64,000 bases of DNA from Microbacterium esteraromaticum (lineage in GTDB: Bacteria; Actinomycetota; Actinomycetes; Actinomycetales; Microbacteriaceae), in assembly GCF_016907315.1 (NCBI RefSeq), contig NZ_JAFBBS010000001.1, positions 2,232,001-2,296,000 of the forward strand. The letters are read 5' to 3'. A program made the position numbers and the translations under genes. Numbering within the stretch: position 1 is the first letter of the stretch; each line of letters opens with the position of its first letter. This document shows, piece after piece, positions 1 through 7,830 of the stretch. The notes beneath the pieces were generated by a model, which was not told where the DNA came from, searched no databases, and saw only the letters and a list, made by a program, of their open reading frames with translations.

Positions 1-468
1 GATCACCAGCAGCTCGCCTCCCGCCTCACGGAACAGCTCGCCGAACCGCACCGTCTCCTCGCGGTAGCGGCGCATCGAGAAGACCACGAGCACGTCGCTC
101 GCGCGCACATCCGTCAGCACGGTCAGGGGCGTGAGCGCGCGACCGTCGACGAGGAACACATTCGAAAGGGTCGCCGAGAGGTCGGCGCCGAGCAGCTCGG
201 CGTACGCGGCCGCCTTGCCCAGACCCCCGATGTACCGACGGCGAGCCCCGAGGATCAGCGCGGCGGCGCGAGGCACGTCGCCCGTGCGCGACAACTCGTC
301 GAAGGTGCGGGCGAGCGATCGCGTCTCGGCCTCGATCACCCGGGCCTGCAGCGCCTCTGCCGACACGTTGGTGCGGATGCGCTGACCGAAGCGCTCTCCG
401 GGCGAGACCAGCTCGCGGTCATGGTCGTTCTCGTCTTCGTGAACATCGGTGCCGGTCCGCGTCGTCAT
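1..468 (-). CDS. SIS-domain protein of the MurR/RpiR type, no HTH seen (3' end outside window)
   Basis: This partial gene runs off the left edge; 156 residues are visible. From about residue 65 it reads like the sugar-isomerase (SIS) domain of RpiR/MurR regulators: the segment ILGARRRYIGGLGKAAAYAE matches the nucleotide-sugar-binding start of the fold, and VLVVFSMRRYREETV the usual SIS serine/arginine region. RpiR proteins normally have an N-terminal helix-turn-helix of about 75 residues before this. Here only a 45-residue acidic leader precedes the linker, and no helix-turn-helix is recognisable. The start is fixed because the ATG overlaps the TGA stop of the acetyltransferase gene by one base (TGATG), so the two are translationally coupled. 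It may be a sensor of amino sugars such as MurNAc-6-phosphate, or a regulator whose DNA-binding part is supplied elsewhere. The SIS assignment is fairly sure; the function is inferred. Confidence 0.7.
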   Translation of the reverse strand, partial: MTTRTGTDVHEDENDHDRELVSPGERFGQRIRTNVSAEALQARVIEAETRSLARTFDELSRTGDVPRAAALILGARRRYIGGLGKAAAYAELLGADLSATLSNVFLVDGRALTPLTVLTDVRASDVLVVFSMRRYREETVRFGELFREAGGELLVI

Positions 469-1253
469 CACGCGCTCTCCCCATCGTGACGGTGCACCGC
501 GAGGTGCACGGCTGTGGTCTCGTCGACGAGCCGGCTGGCGACCAGGACGCGTCCGTCGGCGAGCAGACGGTGCAGTGCGCTGCGCACGACCGCATCCGCA
601 TCCGGCTGCTCGTCGTCGGCCGCGCAGGCGCGCGCAGGCGCAGCGAGCCAGATCGCGCCGCACCCGGCGTCGGGTGCCGGCAGGGGGCGGCCCCAGTCCT
701 GCTCCCCGAGCGCGGGCGGAGTGACGGAACGGGCGCCGGCGTACGGGTCGGCGGAGCGCTCGAGAGCCCAGTCGACGACCACCCTGTCGGTACCAGGCCG
801 CGCATAGTAGTCGGCGACGTAGCCGATGCCCTCTGCGCCCAGTGTCGAGAAGTTGAAGTGCGCGTTGCGCGTGAGCGACGGATCGAACGTCCATCGCATG
901 TGCCCGTGCCCCCAGCCGAGGGCCACTTCGCGCTGCGCCTGCTTGAGCATGCGTCCGACGCCGGTGCCCTGGTGAGCAGGGTCGACCACGGCGGCCTGAG
1001 AGTAATGGAACTCGGCTCCCTGCTCGTCGCGGCCCGCGAAGCCGTAGGCGAACCCGACCAGCGATCCGTCGGCGGTGTGCACGCCCACCGCCGAGCCGCC
1101 GTTGCGCACGAGCGCGCTCAGCAGGTTGGTGTTCAGCTGCAGATCGGGACTGTCGTACCCGAAGACGCGGGCGTACAGCACACCGGCCGCGTGCAGGTCG
1201 GCATGCGTGCGCAGCGTGCTGCTGTGGTACCGCGGCTCCGATGCCTCGTGCAT
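468..1253 (-). CDS. GNAT-family N-acetyltransferase
   Basis: This is a 261-residue acetyltransferase with the acetyl-CoA binding motif of the GNAT fold around residue 88: AVVDPAHQGTGVGRMLKQAQ is the V-x-x-x-x-[Q/R]-x-x-G-x-G/A loop. The downstream stretch WGHGHMRWTFDPSLTRNAHF resembles the COG3375-type predicted acetyltransferases. The length exceeds a minimal GNAT (about 150 residues), and the C-terminal 90 residues have no domain I recognise. The acceptor is unknown. The start is the only Met before the motif in this frame; a TAGGAT hexamer lies 7 nt upstream, so the message may be leaderless. It overlaps the SIS gene by one base and is divergent from the M20 peptidase, sharing a 114-bp AT-richer promoter region. 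The locus suggests modification of a peptide or muropeptide, but this is inference. Confidence 0.85.
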   Translation of the reverse strand: MHEASEPRYHSSTLRTHADLHAAGVLYARVFGYDSPDLQLNTNLLSALVRNGGSAVGVHTADGSLVGFAYGFAGRDEQGAEFHYSQAAVVDPAHQGTGVGRMLKQAQREVALGWGHGHMRWTFDPSLTRNAHFNFSTLGAEGIGYVADYYARPGTDRVVVDWALERSADPYAGARSVTPPALGEQDWGRPLPAPDAGCGAIWLAAPARACAADDEQPDADAVVRSALHRLLADGRVLVASRLVDETTAVHLAVHRHDGESA

Positions 1254-1367
1254 GATACGAATCCTATATTTCGATTGTGGACGCTTCGATGCTAGAAGAT
1301 ATCTGACTTGAATGGCAGGATCAATCCACAGATATGTTTCGTAACTGCACTCATTGAAGGAGCGGAC
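1254..1367. promoter_or_regulatory. AT-rich divergent promoter region with TACGAA motifs
   Basis: This gap between the divergent acetyltransferase and M20 genes is clearly richer in A and T than the flanking coding DNA. It holds TACGAA at 1256-1261 and its inverse TTCGTA at 1338-1343. TACGAAT occurs again at 3830-3836 in the other divergent promoter region of the locus, upstream of the binding protein. A shared operator is a reasonable guess. The M20 gene has a clear ribosome binding site, GAAGGAG, at 1356-1362. Confidence 0.4.
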
Positions 1368-2492
1368 ATGACCAAGCCCTGGGCGAGCGACGCCGATCTC
1401 GTCCTCGAGCGCATCGCGCACCTGGTCTCCATCGAGTCGCCGTCGTTCGACGTGCCCGCGAGCCGCGACATCGCCGGCGACCTCGCCGGCTGGTGGACGG
1501 ACGCCGGCGCCGAAGTGCGCCTCGTGACGACCGAGAGCGGAGTGCACCTCGTCGCAGAGCTCGCCGGCGAGGGTGAACCGCTGCTGCTCGTGGGCCACAC
1601 CGACACCGTCTGGCCGCGCGGCGCGCTCAGGGGAGATGTGCCGTGGGCCATCGACGGTGACACTCTGCGCGGCCCTGGCGTGTACGACATGAAGAGCGGG
1701 CTCGTCGTGATGCTCGCCGCCGCCGAGCGGCTGCGCGATCGTCCGCGACGAGCGGTTCGCGCTGTGCTGGTGTGCGACGAGGAGGTCGGCTCCCCCTCGG
1801 CGCAGGACCTGCTGCGCGACTGCGCCACGGGGGTCTCCGGGGTGATCGGGTTCGAGTCCCCGCATCCCGACGGCGCGCTGAAGGTCGGCCGCCGCGGCAG
1901 CACTCGGATCAGGCTGTCGATCGCGGGGCGCGCCGCGCACGCCGCTCTCGACCCCGGCGCGGGCGTCTCGGCGATCGACGAGCTCGTCGATCAGCTCGTC
2001 GCGATCCGCGCGATCGTCGGCGACCCCTCCCTGCCGTCGGAGGTGCTCTGCAACGTCGGTGCCATCGACGGAGGCGGACGAGCGAATGTGGTGCCCGCCG
2101 CCGCATCTGCCGAGATCGGCCTCCGCTTCATCGACGGCGAAACCGAGACGCGGGTGCTCGAGGACATGCGTGCCCTCGCCCCGGTGCGAGCGGGAGCGCA
2201 GGTGCAGGTAGAAGTGCTGAGCCACCGCCCCGCCTGGGCCGCCTCGAGTGCCGACGCCCGGCTGCTCGCGCGCATCGAGGCCGCTGCGCAGCGCGTGGGG
2301 CAGACGGCAGAGGGTCGCCCAGCGGCCGGCGCCGGCGACACCAACCTGCTCGGCAGCCTCGGCCTGCCGACGGTCGACGGCTTCGGCCCCCGCGGTGGCG
2401 GTGCCCACGCGGTCACCGAGCACGCGTCGCTGGCATCCACGATGCAGCGTATCGACCTGCTCGAAGCGCTGCTCGCCGACGTGACCGGCTGA
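1368..2492 (+). CDS. M20-family metallopeptidase (carboxypeptidase G2-like)
   Basis: This is a 374-residue zinc peptidase of the M20A/CPG2 type, which removes C-terminal residues (often glutamate) from peptides or acyl-amino acids. The metal-ligand motifs are in order: VGHTDTVWP near residue 77, GPGVYDMKSG near 105, VCDEEVGSP near 137, and the distal GGGAHAVTEH near 348. The dimerisation insert (GRRGSTRIRLSIAGRAAHAA) lies between them. There is no signal peptide, so it acts in the cytoplasm. I chose the ATG at 1368 rather than an upstream in-frame ATG because of the GAAGGAG site just before it. It converges with the C39-like gene (19-bp gap). In this locus it probably trims imported peptides; the exact substrate is unknown. 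Confidence 0.9.
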   Translation: MTKPWASDADLVLERIAHLVSIESPSFDVPASRDIAGDLAGWWTDAGAEVRLVTTESGVHLVAELAGEGEPLLLVGHTDTVWPRGALRGDVPWAIDGDTLRGPGVYDMKSGLVVMLAAAERLRDRPRRAVRAVLVCDEEVGSPSAQDLLRDCATGVSGVIGFESPHPDGALKVGRRGSTRIRLSIAGRAAHAALDPGAGVSAIDELVDQLVAIRAIVGDPSLPSEVLCNVGAIDGGGRANVVPAAASAEIGLRFIDGETETRVLEDMRALAPVRAGAQVQVEVLSHRPAWAASSADARLLARIEAAAQRVGQTAEGRPAAGAGDTNLLGSLGLPTVDGFGPRGGGAHAVTEHASLASTMQRIDLLEALLADVTG

Positions 2493-2511
2493 GCTGGTCG
2501 GAGTCACACGC

Positions 2512-3603
2512 TCACCACGGCGCCTCGCCCGACGCGGTCGGAAGCGGGTACCCACGCGGCGTGACGAGGTATGCGGTGCGACGGCTGCGTGCCCAGACGG
2601 CGTCGAACTCCGCCCGCGAGTAGGTGCGCAGGCCCGCCTCGCCACCCGGGCTCGCCGGATCGGCCACGAGCACGTCGCCCTCCGGCGTGAGGCCCCGCAC
2701 CACGACGAGGTGGCCGGTCGGAGCGTCGTAGTCGGCGCCTGCGAGTTCTGCCCGGTCGGCGAACCGGATCGAGGCGATGAGCGGGATGCCCGCTGCTGTC
2801 AGTGTCCGCGCGTCGTCCAGTGACCTCAGTCGCGTGACGACCGCTGCGAGACCAAGGCCGCCCGCCACCGCCGCATTGAACGACCAGTTCCCTGTGCCGT
2901 CGTAGGGCGCGTCGTACGCTTCGCGGGCTACCCATGGCACGCGCGGGTCGGCGCCGTCCGGCGCATCGCGGGTCGACTCGGGGATCGCCACCTGCCAGGC
3001 ATCCATCACCATCGTGAGCGATGTCGGCGAGCACCAGACCGGGCCGCCTCCGCCGAGGTCGTCGCGGGCGGGGTACGCCCGCTGGGAGAGGGGCCGAAGG
3101 CGCGCTGCGGCTCCCGACAGCGGCGCGGCAGGGCCGGACAGGTGCGACGCGCGCTGATTCCCCGGGCCGTGGTCGGGTGCGGAAAAGCTCACGGCGGCGA
3201 GGTGAAGCGGATGCCCTTCCGTCGCCTCATCGAGGGTGATGCGCAGACGCACCGCCTCGAACGGCGCGCCGTCGGCTGCCATCAGCACGTCGGTGTCGAC
3301 GGCCGGCGCCGAACCGGCGCCCGACGGGGGAGTGGAGACGCTGCGCCTGGACCCGACCGACCGCCATTCCGCGAGGGGAAGCCACGGATGCCACCCGCCG
3401 CTGACAGCACGGGCGCTGATCTCGATCATGGCGGGATGACCGGGGTCCAGGTTCCAGGAGGCGATCGTCTGGTCTGCGGCGAAACCGGCCTCGAGCGGCT
3501 CGGAGGTCCAGCGCCGGCCGTCCCAGCCGGCGACGGGGTCGGCTCTGACCAGGCGGGTGCGCCAGCTCAGCGTCGAGGGCGAAGTGACGGCTGCGGGTGA
3601 CAT
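2512..3603 (-). CDS. C39-like cysteine peptidase
   Basis: This is a 363-residue protein whose C-terminal half carries a papain-like peptidase C39 signature: Cys191 in GGGGPVWCSPTSLTMVM, His298 in APTGHLVVVRGL and Asp315 in VLVADPASPG. The N-terminal 170 residues look like a beta-rich non-catalytic domain (WHPWLPLAEW, LRITLDEA). C39 domains are known from the bacteriocin transporters that cleave double-glycine leaders and from stand-alone peptidases of unknown substrate; this is a stand-alone form. No signal peptide is obvious, so the cell location is uncertain. The start is the ATG at 3603; an in-frame extension upstream reads as arginine-rich noise. It is divergent from the ABC importer operon and probably processes the same peptides, but that link rests on position only. 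Confidence 0.85.
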   Translation of the reverse strand: MSPAAVTSPSTLSWRTRLVRADPVAGWDGRRWTSEPLEAGFAADQTIASWNLDPGHPAMIEISARAVSGGWHPWLPLAEWRSVGSRRSVSTPPSGAGSAPAVDTDVLMAADGAPFEAVRLRITLDEATEGHPLHLAAVSFSAPDHGPGNQRASHLSGPAAPLSGAAARLRPLSQRAYPARDDLGGGGPVWCSPTSLTMVMDAWQVAIPESTRDAPDGADPRVPWVAREAYDAPYDGTGNWSFNAAVAGGLGLAAVVTRLRSLDDARTLTAAGIPLIASIRFADRAELAGADYDAPTGHLVVVRGLTPEGDVLVADPASPGGEAGLRTYSRAEFDAVWARSRRTAYLVTPRGYPLPTASGEAPW

Positions 3604-3925
3604 ACGCGGTGGGCTCCGATTGTTAGGACGGTTGATCTGTAACGGATCATCGATCACGGGCGCGATGCCGTCAAGAGGTCGTGCGCGGATGGCGAGGCCA
3701 CGCGAAGACGGGTTGACCCGCGGTATGACAAGTGACGTAGGCTGGTCGCGCGTCAAGGAAGCCGCCGATGAGCAGGTCGAACGATGTCGACGACGACAGC
3801 GCCGACCCGTGTCGCTGGCAAGTATCTGGTACGAATGTGTTGACCAGAGCTCCTGACGTGCGGTTCTATTGCTGAATCCCCAACGGGCCCCGTCGCAGGG
3901 CCTCGGCACCGAAAGAAGGACGCTC
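3604..3925. promoter_or_regulatory. Divergent intergenic region before the ABC importer operon
   Basis: This 322-bp gap lies between the C39-like gene and the binding-protein gene and contains no convincing gene. TACGAAT at 3830-3836 repeats a motif found in the gap at 1254-1367. TTGACC at 3840-3845 is a plausible -35 element for the importer operon. The binding-protein ribosome site GAAAGAAGGA lies at 3911-3920. Confidence 0.4.
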
Positions 3926-5776
3926 ATGCGAACACGTCACAGCAAACATCTGGTCCGTGCCCTGTCGGTCGCGGCTGCCGCCGCGATGGTGCTCGCACCC
4001 GCGACGGCCTCGTACGCAGCACCCACCGGCGTGCATGCGGCGGACTCGTCGACTCCCCCGTCCGACAAGTCGGACGCCAAGACGCTGCGCATCGCGACCT
4101 CGGGCTTCGTCGACTCGTTCAACCCGTTCACCTCGATCTACCTGCTGCCCACGAACACGCTGCGCTATACGTACGAGTTCCTCGTGCAGAACTCCCAGGA
4201 AGACGGCTCGCCCACCAAGGGCCTCGCCGACAAGTGGGAGACCTCCGACGGCGGCAAGGTGTGGACGTTCACCCTGCAGGACGGGCTGAAGTGGTCTGAC
4301 GGCGAGCCGATCACCTCGGACGACGTGGCCTTCACGTACCAGTCGATGATCGACGACCCGGCGCTGGGCGTCGCGAACGGCGGCCTCGTCGCCAACGTCG
4401 ACACGATCGAGACGCCCGACGAGAAGACCGTGGTGCTCAACATGAAGGCGCCGCAGGCGCCGAACCCCGGGGTCGAGATCCCGATCGTCCCGAAGCACGT
4501 GTGGGAGAAGATCGACAGCCCCGCCGAGCACCCGAACGACAAGGATGTCGTCGGCTCGGGTCCGTTCCTGCTCGAGAGCTACAAGGCGAACCAGTTCATC
4601 ACGCTGAAGGCCAACAAGGACTTCTGGCGCGGTGCGCCGAAGATCGACCGCATCCAGTACATCTACTACACCAACTCGGATGCCCAGGTGCAGGCGCTGC
4701 GCTCTGGCGATGTCGACATGGTCACCGGCCTCACCGCAACGCAGTTCGACGCCCTGAAAGACGTCGAGGGTATCGAGACGCACTCGGGTCAGGGGCGCCG
4801 CTACGCGGCGATCAGCATCAACGTCGGTCTGAAGACCCGTGACGGGCAGGCGTACGGAAACGGCAACCCGGCCCTGCAGGACGCCGCCGTGCGTCAGGCG
4901 ATCCGCCTGGGAACCGACACCGACACTCTCCTCGACAAGGTCCTGGGTGGATACGGCGTCCCCGCGACGAGCTTCGTGCCCGCGTCGTACCCGAAGTGGA
5001 CCCTGCCCGCCGAGGACGAGGTCATCATGGACTTCGATCCCGAGGCGGCCAAGAAGAAGCTCGACGAGGCCGGCTGGGTGGCCGGGGCCGACGGCATCCG
5101 CGCCAAGGACGGCAAGCCGCTCTCGCTGCGCCTCTTCGTCGATTCGACGAGCATCACCGAGCAGTCCCAGGCCGAGTACTTCGTGCCGTGGATGAAGGAG
5201 ATCGGCATCGACGTGAAGGTCGAGGCGACCGACACCGACACGATCACGGCCGAGACCACCAAGGGCAACTACGACATGTACTTCAGCGGCTGGAGCCAGG
5301 GGGCCGACCCCGACTACCAGCTCGGCATCAACACGTGCATGAACCTGCCCACCGGCACGGACGGCAGCGGCGGCACCTCGCAGGACGGCTGGTGCGACCC
5401 CGAGTTCGACAAGCTCTACGAAGAGCAGCACACCGAGCTCGACCAGGACAAGCGCGAGAAGATCGTGCGCGAGATGCTGCGGATGAACTACGAGGCCACG
5501 CCGCAGATCGCGACCTGGTACGCCAACAGCCTCGAGGCCTACCGCTCCGACCGCTTCGAGGGCTTCTCTCTGCAGCCCAAGAACGAGGGCATCATCGCCA
5601 ACCAGTCCGGCTACTGGGGCTATCTGACCGTCGCCCCGGTGAGCGACGAGGCCGCGGCGGCCGCCGACGGTCCCAACGTCGGCCTGATCGTCACGGGCGT
5701 CGTGATCGGCGTGCTCGTGATCGGAGGCATCGTCTTCGTGATGATGCGCCGCCGCAACAGCGCCGACGTGGAATGA
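3926..5776 (+). CDS. ABC peptide-binding protein (SBP family 5) with C-terminal membrane anchor
   Basis: This is the 616-residue extracytoplasmic solute receptor of an oligopeptide/dipeptide importer. Residues 1-35 form a Sec signal peptide ending near ASYAAPTG. No cysteine lipobox is present, which is unusual because Gram-positive family 5 binding proteins are normally lipoproteins. Instead a hydrophobic helix (VGLIVTGVVIGVLVIGGIVF) followed by MMRRRN lies in the last 35 residues and would anchor the protein in the membrane. The core has family 5 landmarks, such as GLADKWETSDGGKVWTFTLQ and VVGSGPFLLESYKANQFITL. The start follows a GAAAGAAGGA site. It is the first gene of the importer operon, separated from the permeases by a strong hairpin. 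The ligand is probably peptide, and the neighbours suggest cell-wall peptides. Confidence 0.93.
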   Translation: MRTRHSKHLVRALSVAAAAAMVLAPATASYAAPTGVHAADSSTPPSDKSDAKTLRIATSGFVDSFNPFTSIYLLPTNTLRYTYEFLVQNSQEDGSPTKGLADKWETSDGGKVWTFTLQDGLKWSDGEPITSDDVAFTYQSMIDDPALGVANGGLVANVDTIETPDEKTVVLNMKAPQAPNPGVEIPIVPKHVWEKIDSPAEHPNDKDVVGSGPFLLESYKANQFITLKANKDFWRGAPKIDRIQYIYYTNSDAQVQALRSGDVDMVTGLTATQFDALKDVEGIETHSGQGRRYAAISINVGLKTRDGQAYGNGNPALQDAAVRQAIRLGTDTDTLLDKVLGGYGVPATSFVPASYPKWTLPAEDEVIMDFDPEAAKKKLDEAGWVAGADGIRAKDGKPLSLRLFVDSTSITEQSQAEYFVPWMKEIGIDVKVEATDTDTITAETTKGNYDMYFSGWSQGADPDYQLGINTCMNLPTGTDGSGGTSQDGWCDPEFDKLYEEQHTELDQDKREKIVREMLRMNYEATPQIATWYANSLEAYRSDRFEGFSLQPKNEGIIANQSGYWGYLTVAPVSDEAAAAADGPNVGLIVTGVVIGVLVIGGIVFVMMRRRNSADVE

Positions 5777-5782
5777 TCCGGT

Positions 5783-5820
5783 GATCATCGTGGCGGGTCT
5801 GCGGGCCCGCCACGATGATC
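5783..5820 (+). terminator. Strong intra-operon hairpin after the binding-protein gene
   Basis: There is a perfect 15-bp inverted repeat, arms 5783-5797 and 5806-5820, with an 8-nt loop and no following T run. It begins 6 nt after the binding-protein stop and 52 nt before the permease start. Such hairpins commonly protect or partly terminate the transcript so that the binding protein is made in excess over the membrane subunits. Confidence 0.75.
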
Positions 5821-5872
5821 GTCAGCGCACACCGGCCGCCGTCTCACGGGGCGTCAGAAGAAGGAGACAGAG

Positions 5873-6913
5873 ATGTCGGATGCGATGCCGGCCACCGAAG
5901 CCGTCATCATCGAGGAGCAGGGCGAGGCGCGACCGCGTGGAGTTCCTGCGCTGACCTACGCGCTCACCAAGATCGGCGGAGCGCTGATCAGCCTCGCGAT
6001 GGTGATCATCCTCGGGTTCTTCGCGTTCAAGATCCTGCCGGGCGATCCTGCCGCGGCCATGGCGCGCGACCGCCCCATGACGCCGGAGCAGATCCAGCAG
6101 CTGCGCGAGCAGATGGGCCTCGACAAGCCACTGTGGCAGCAGTTCGGCGACTACCTCGTGAACGTGTTCACTCTGAACTTCGGCGAGAGCTACGTCTACA
6201 AGGAGTCCGTGGCGTCTCTCATCGGTCAGTACTTCTGGAACACGATCCTGCTGACCGGGACGGTCGCGATCATCGCGATCGCGCTCGGACTGTGGCTCGG
6301 GCAGAAGGCCGGATGGATGCACGGCTCGCTCTTCGACAAGGTCACCACCGGAACATCCCTCGTGCTGTGGTCGGTGCCGACCTTCTGGCTCGGTCTGATC
6401 CTCCTCATGGTGTTCGGCGGCACGCTGCGGTGGTTCCCGACCGGCGGGATGGTGTCGCCCAACCCGCCGGACGACGTGATCGGGCAGATCCTCGATGTCG
6501 TCTCGCACATGGTGCTGCCGGTGATCACGATGGTGGCCGTCGTCTACGCCCAGTACGTCATGGTGATGCGCGCCTCGGTGATGGAGGAGAAGAGCGCCGA
6601 CTACCTCGTCACCGCCCGCGCGAAGGGCCTGCGCGACGACCTCGTGCGCAGCCGGCACGCGGTGCCGAACGCTCTGCTCCCCGCGGTCACGCTCGTCTTC
6701 ATGCACATCGGCGGACTGATCGCCGGAGCGGTCACGGTCGAGACCGTCTTCTCATGGCCCGGGCTGGGCAAGCTCACCTTCGAGGCGATCCAGGGCCCCG
6801 ACCTGCCCCTGCTGCAGGGCACCTTCGTGGTGTTCTCGGCGATCATCATCGTGATGAATCTCGCCGCCGACTTCATCTACCGCTGGCTCGACCCGAGAGT
6901 GAGGCGCGCATGA
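5873..6913 (+). CDS. ABC transporter permease, DppB/OppB type
   Basis: This is a 346-residue inner-membrane permease of a peptide ABC importer. A first membrane helix lies at about residues 25-50 (ISLAMVIILGFFAFKILPGD), followed by the family's extracytoplasmic segment and five more hydrophobic helices. The EAA coupling loop that contacts the ATPase is YLVTARAKGLRDDLVRSRHA at about 245-264, and PGLGKLTFEAI is the usual family ending. The start follows AGAAGGAGACAG. The last four bases overlap the next permease (ATGA), indicating coupled translation. Its cytoplasmic N-terminus of about 25 residues is slightly longer than usual. Confidence 0.95.
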   Translation: MSDAMPATEAVIIEEQGEARPRGVPALTYALTKIGGALISLAMVIILGFFAFKILPGDPAAAMARDRPMTPEQIQQLREQMGLDKPLWQQFGDYLVNVFTLNFGESYVYKESVASLIGQYFWNTILLTGTVAIIAIALGLWLGQKAGWMHGSLFDKVTTGTSLVLWSVPTFWLGLILLMVFGGTLRWFPTGGMVSPNPPDDVIGQILDVVSHMVLPVITMVAVVYAQYVMVMRASVMEEKSADYLVTARAKGLRDDLVRSRHAVPNALLPAVTLVFMHIGGLIAGAVTVETVFSWPGLGKLTFEAIQGPDLPLLQGTFVVFSAIIIVMNLAADFIYRWLDPRVRRA

Positions 6914-7827
6914 GCGCTGAGAAGCTGACCGTCGCGCGCTCGCCGCGTGCCATGGCCTGGGAGCGTCGGCGCGGCGCGTTCAGTGCATTCTGTGCCGAGT
7001 TCGCGCGCAGTCGCTCGGGCATGATCGGCCTGATCTTCCTGCTGGTCGTGATCGTGATCGCCGCACTGGCGCCGGTCATCGCCCCCGCCTGGATGCTCGA
7101 CGTGACGAGACTGCTGGACTCCCCGCGCTTCGCGCCGCCCTCGGCAGAGCACCTGCTGGGCACCGACCATCAGGGGCGCGAGATCTGGGTGCGCATGGTG
7201 TGGGGCGCCCAGGTGTCGCTCGTCGTCGGCTTCGCGGCGACCGCCGTCTCGATGATCATCGGCACGATCGTCGGCATCGCCGCCGGGCACTTCACCGGAT
7301 GGGCCGGCGGCCTGCTCATGCGCCTGATCGACTTCTTCCTCGTGCTGCCCTCGCTGATCCTCGCGATCGTCCTGTCGTCGGTGCTGCAGCGCGGGGTGTG
7401 GACCATCGTGATCGCCATCGGCCTGACCTCATGGGCCGGGACGGCACGCGTCGTGCGCTCGCAGACGCTGTCGGTCGAGTCGAGGGACTACATCGAGCGG
7501 TCGCGGGTACTCGGTGCCGGCCACTGGCACATCATCGTCAAGCATCTGCTGCCAGGGGTGCTGCCGCTGGTGCTCGCCAACACGACCCTGACGGTCGGGT
7601 CGGCGATCATCGCCGAGTCGACGCTGTCGTTCCTCGGCCTGGGCGACACCACCACGCAGTCGTGGGGAGCCGTGCTGAAGAACTCGATGGACGTCTCGGC
7701 CGCGACGAGCGGCTACTGGTGGTACGTGCTCGTGCCTGGTATCGCGATCGTGCTCGTCGTGCTCGCCTTCACCCTCGTCGGCCGTGCCGTGGAGAACATC
7801 ATCAACCCGACCCTGAGGAGCCGTTGA
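6910..7827 (+). CDS. ABC transporter permease, DppC/OppC type
   Basis: This is the 305-residue second permease subunit, which pairs with the preceding DppB-like protein. It has an N-terminal cytoplasmic tail and a helix near residues 38-60 (MIGLIFLLVVIVIAALAPVI), then the family signature HLLGTDHQGREIWVRMVWGA. The EAA loop is ESRDYIERSRVLGAGHWHII, and the end TLRSR is typical. The ATG overlaps the upstream stop by four bases, and the ATPase gene starts 3 nt after this stop, so all three are co-expressed. Confidence 0.95.
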   Translation: MSAEKLTVARSPRAMAWERRRGAFSAFCAEFARSRSGMIGLIFLLVVIVIAALAPVIAPAWMLDVTRLLDSPRFAPPSAEHLLGTDHQGREIWVRMVWGAQVSLVVGFAATAVSMIIGTIVGIAAGHFTGWAGGLLMRLIDFFLVLPSLILAIVLSSVLQRGVWTIVIAIGLTSWAGTARVVRSQTLSVESRDYIERSRVLGAGHWHIIVKHLLPGVLPLVLANTTLTVGSAIIAESTLSFLGLGDTTTQSWGAVLKNSMDVSAATSGYWWYVLVPGIAIVLVVLAFTLVGRAVENIINPTLRSR

Positions 7828-7830
7828 GCG

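Noticed and set aside
1254..2645. Long minus-strand extension of the acetyltransferase frame (to 2645)
   Set aside because: The upstream part is antisense to the M20 gene. The GNAT homology starts at the Met at 1253, and an AT-rich promoter gap precedes it.
3866..5788. 640-codon open frame on the minus strand
   Set aside because: It is antisense to the peptide-binding protein, which has a signal peptide and family motifs; no recognisable fold on the opposite strand.
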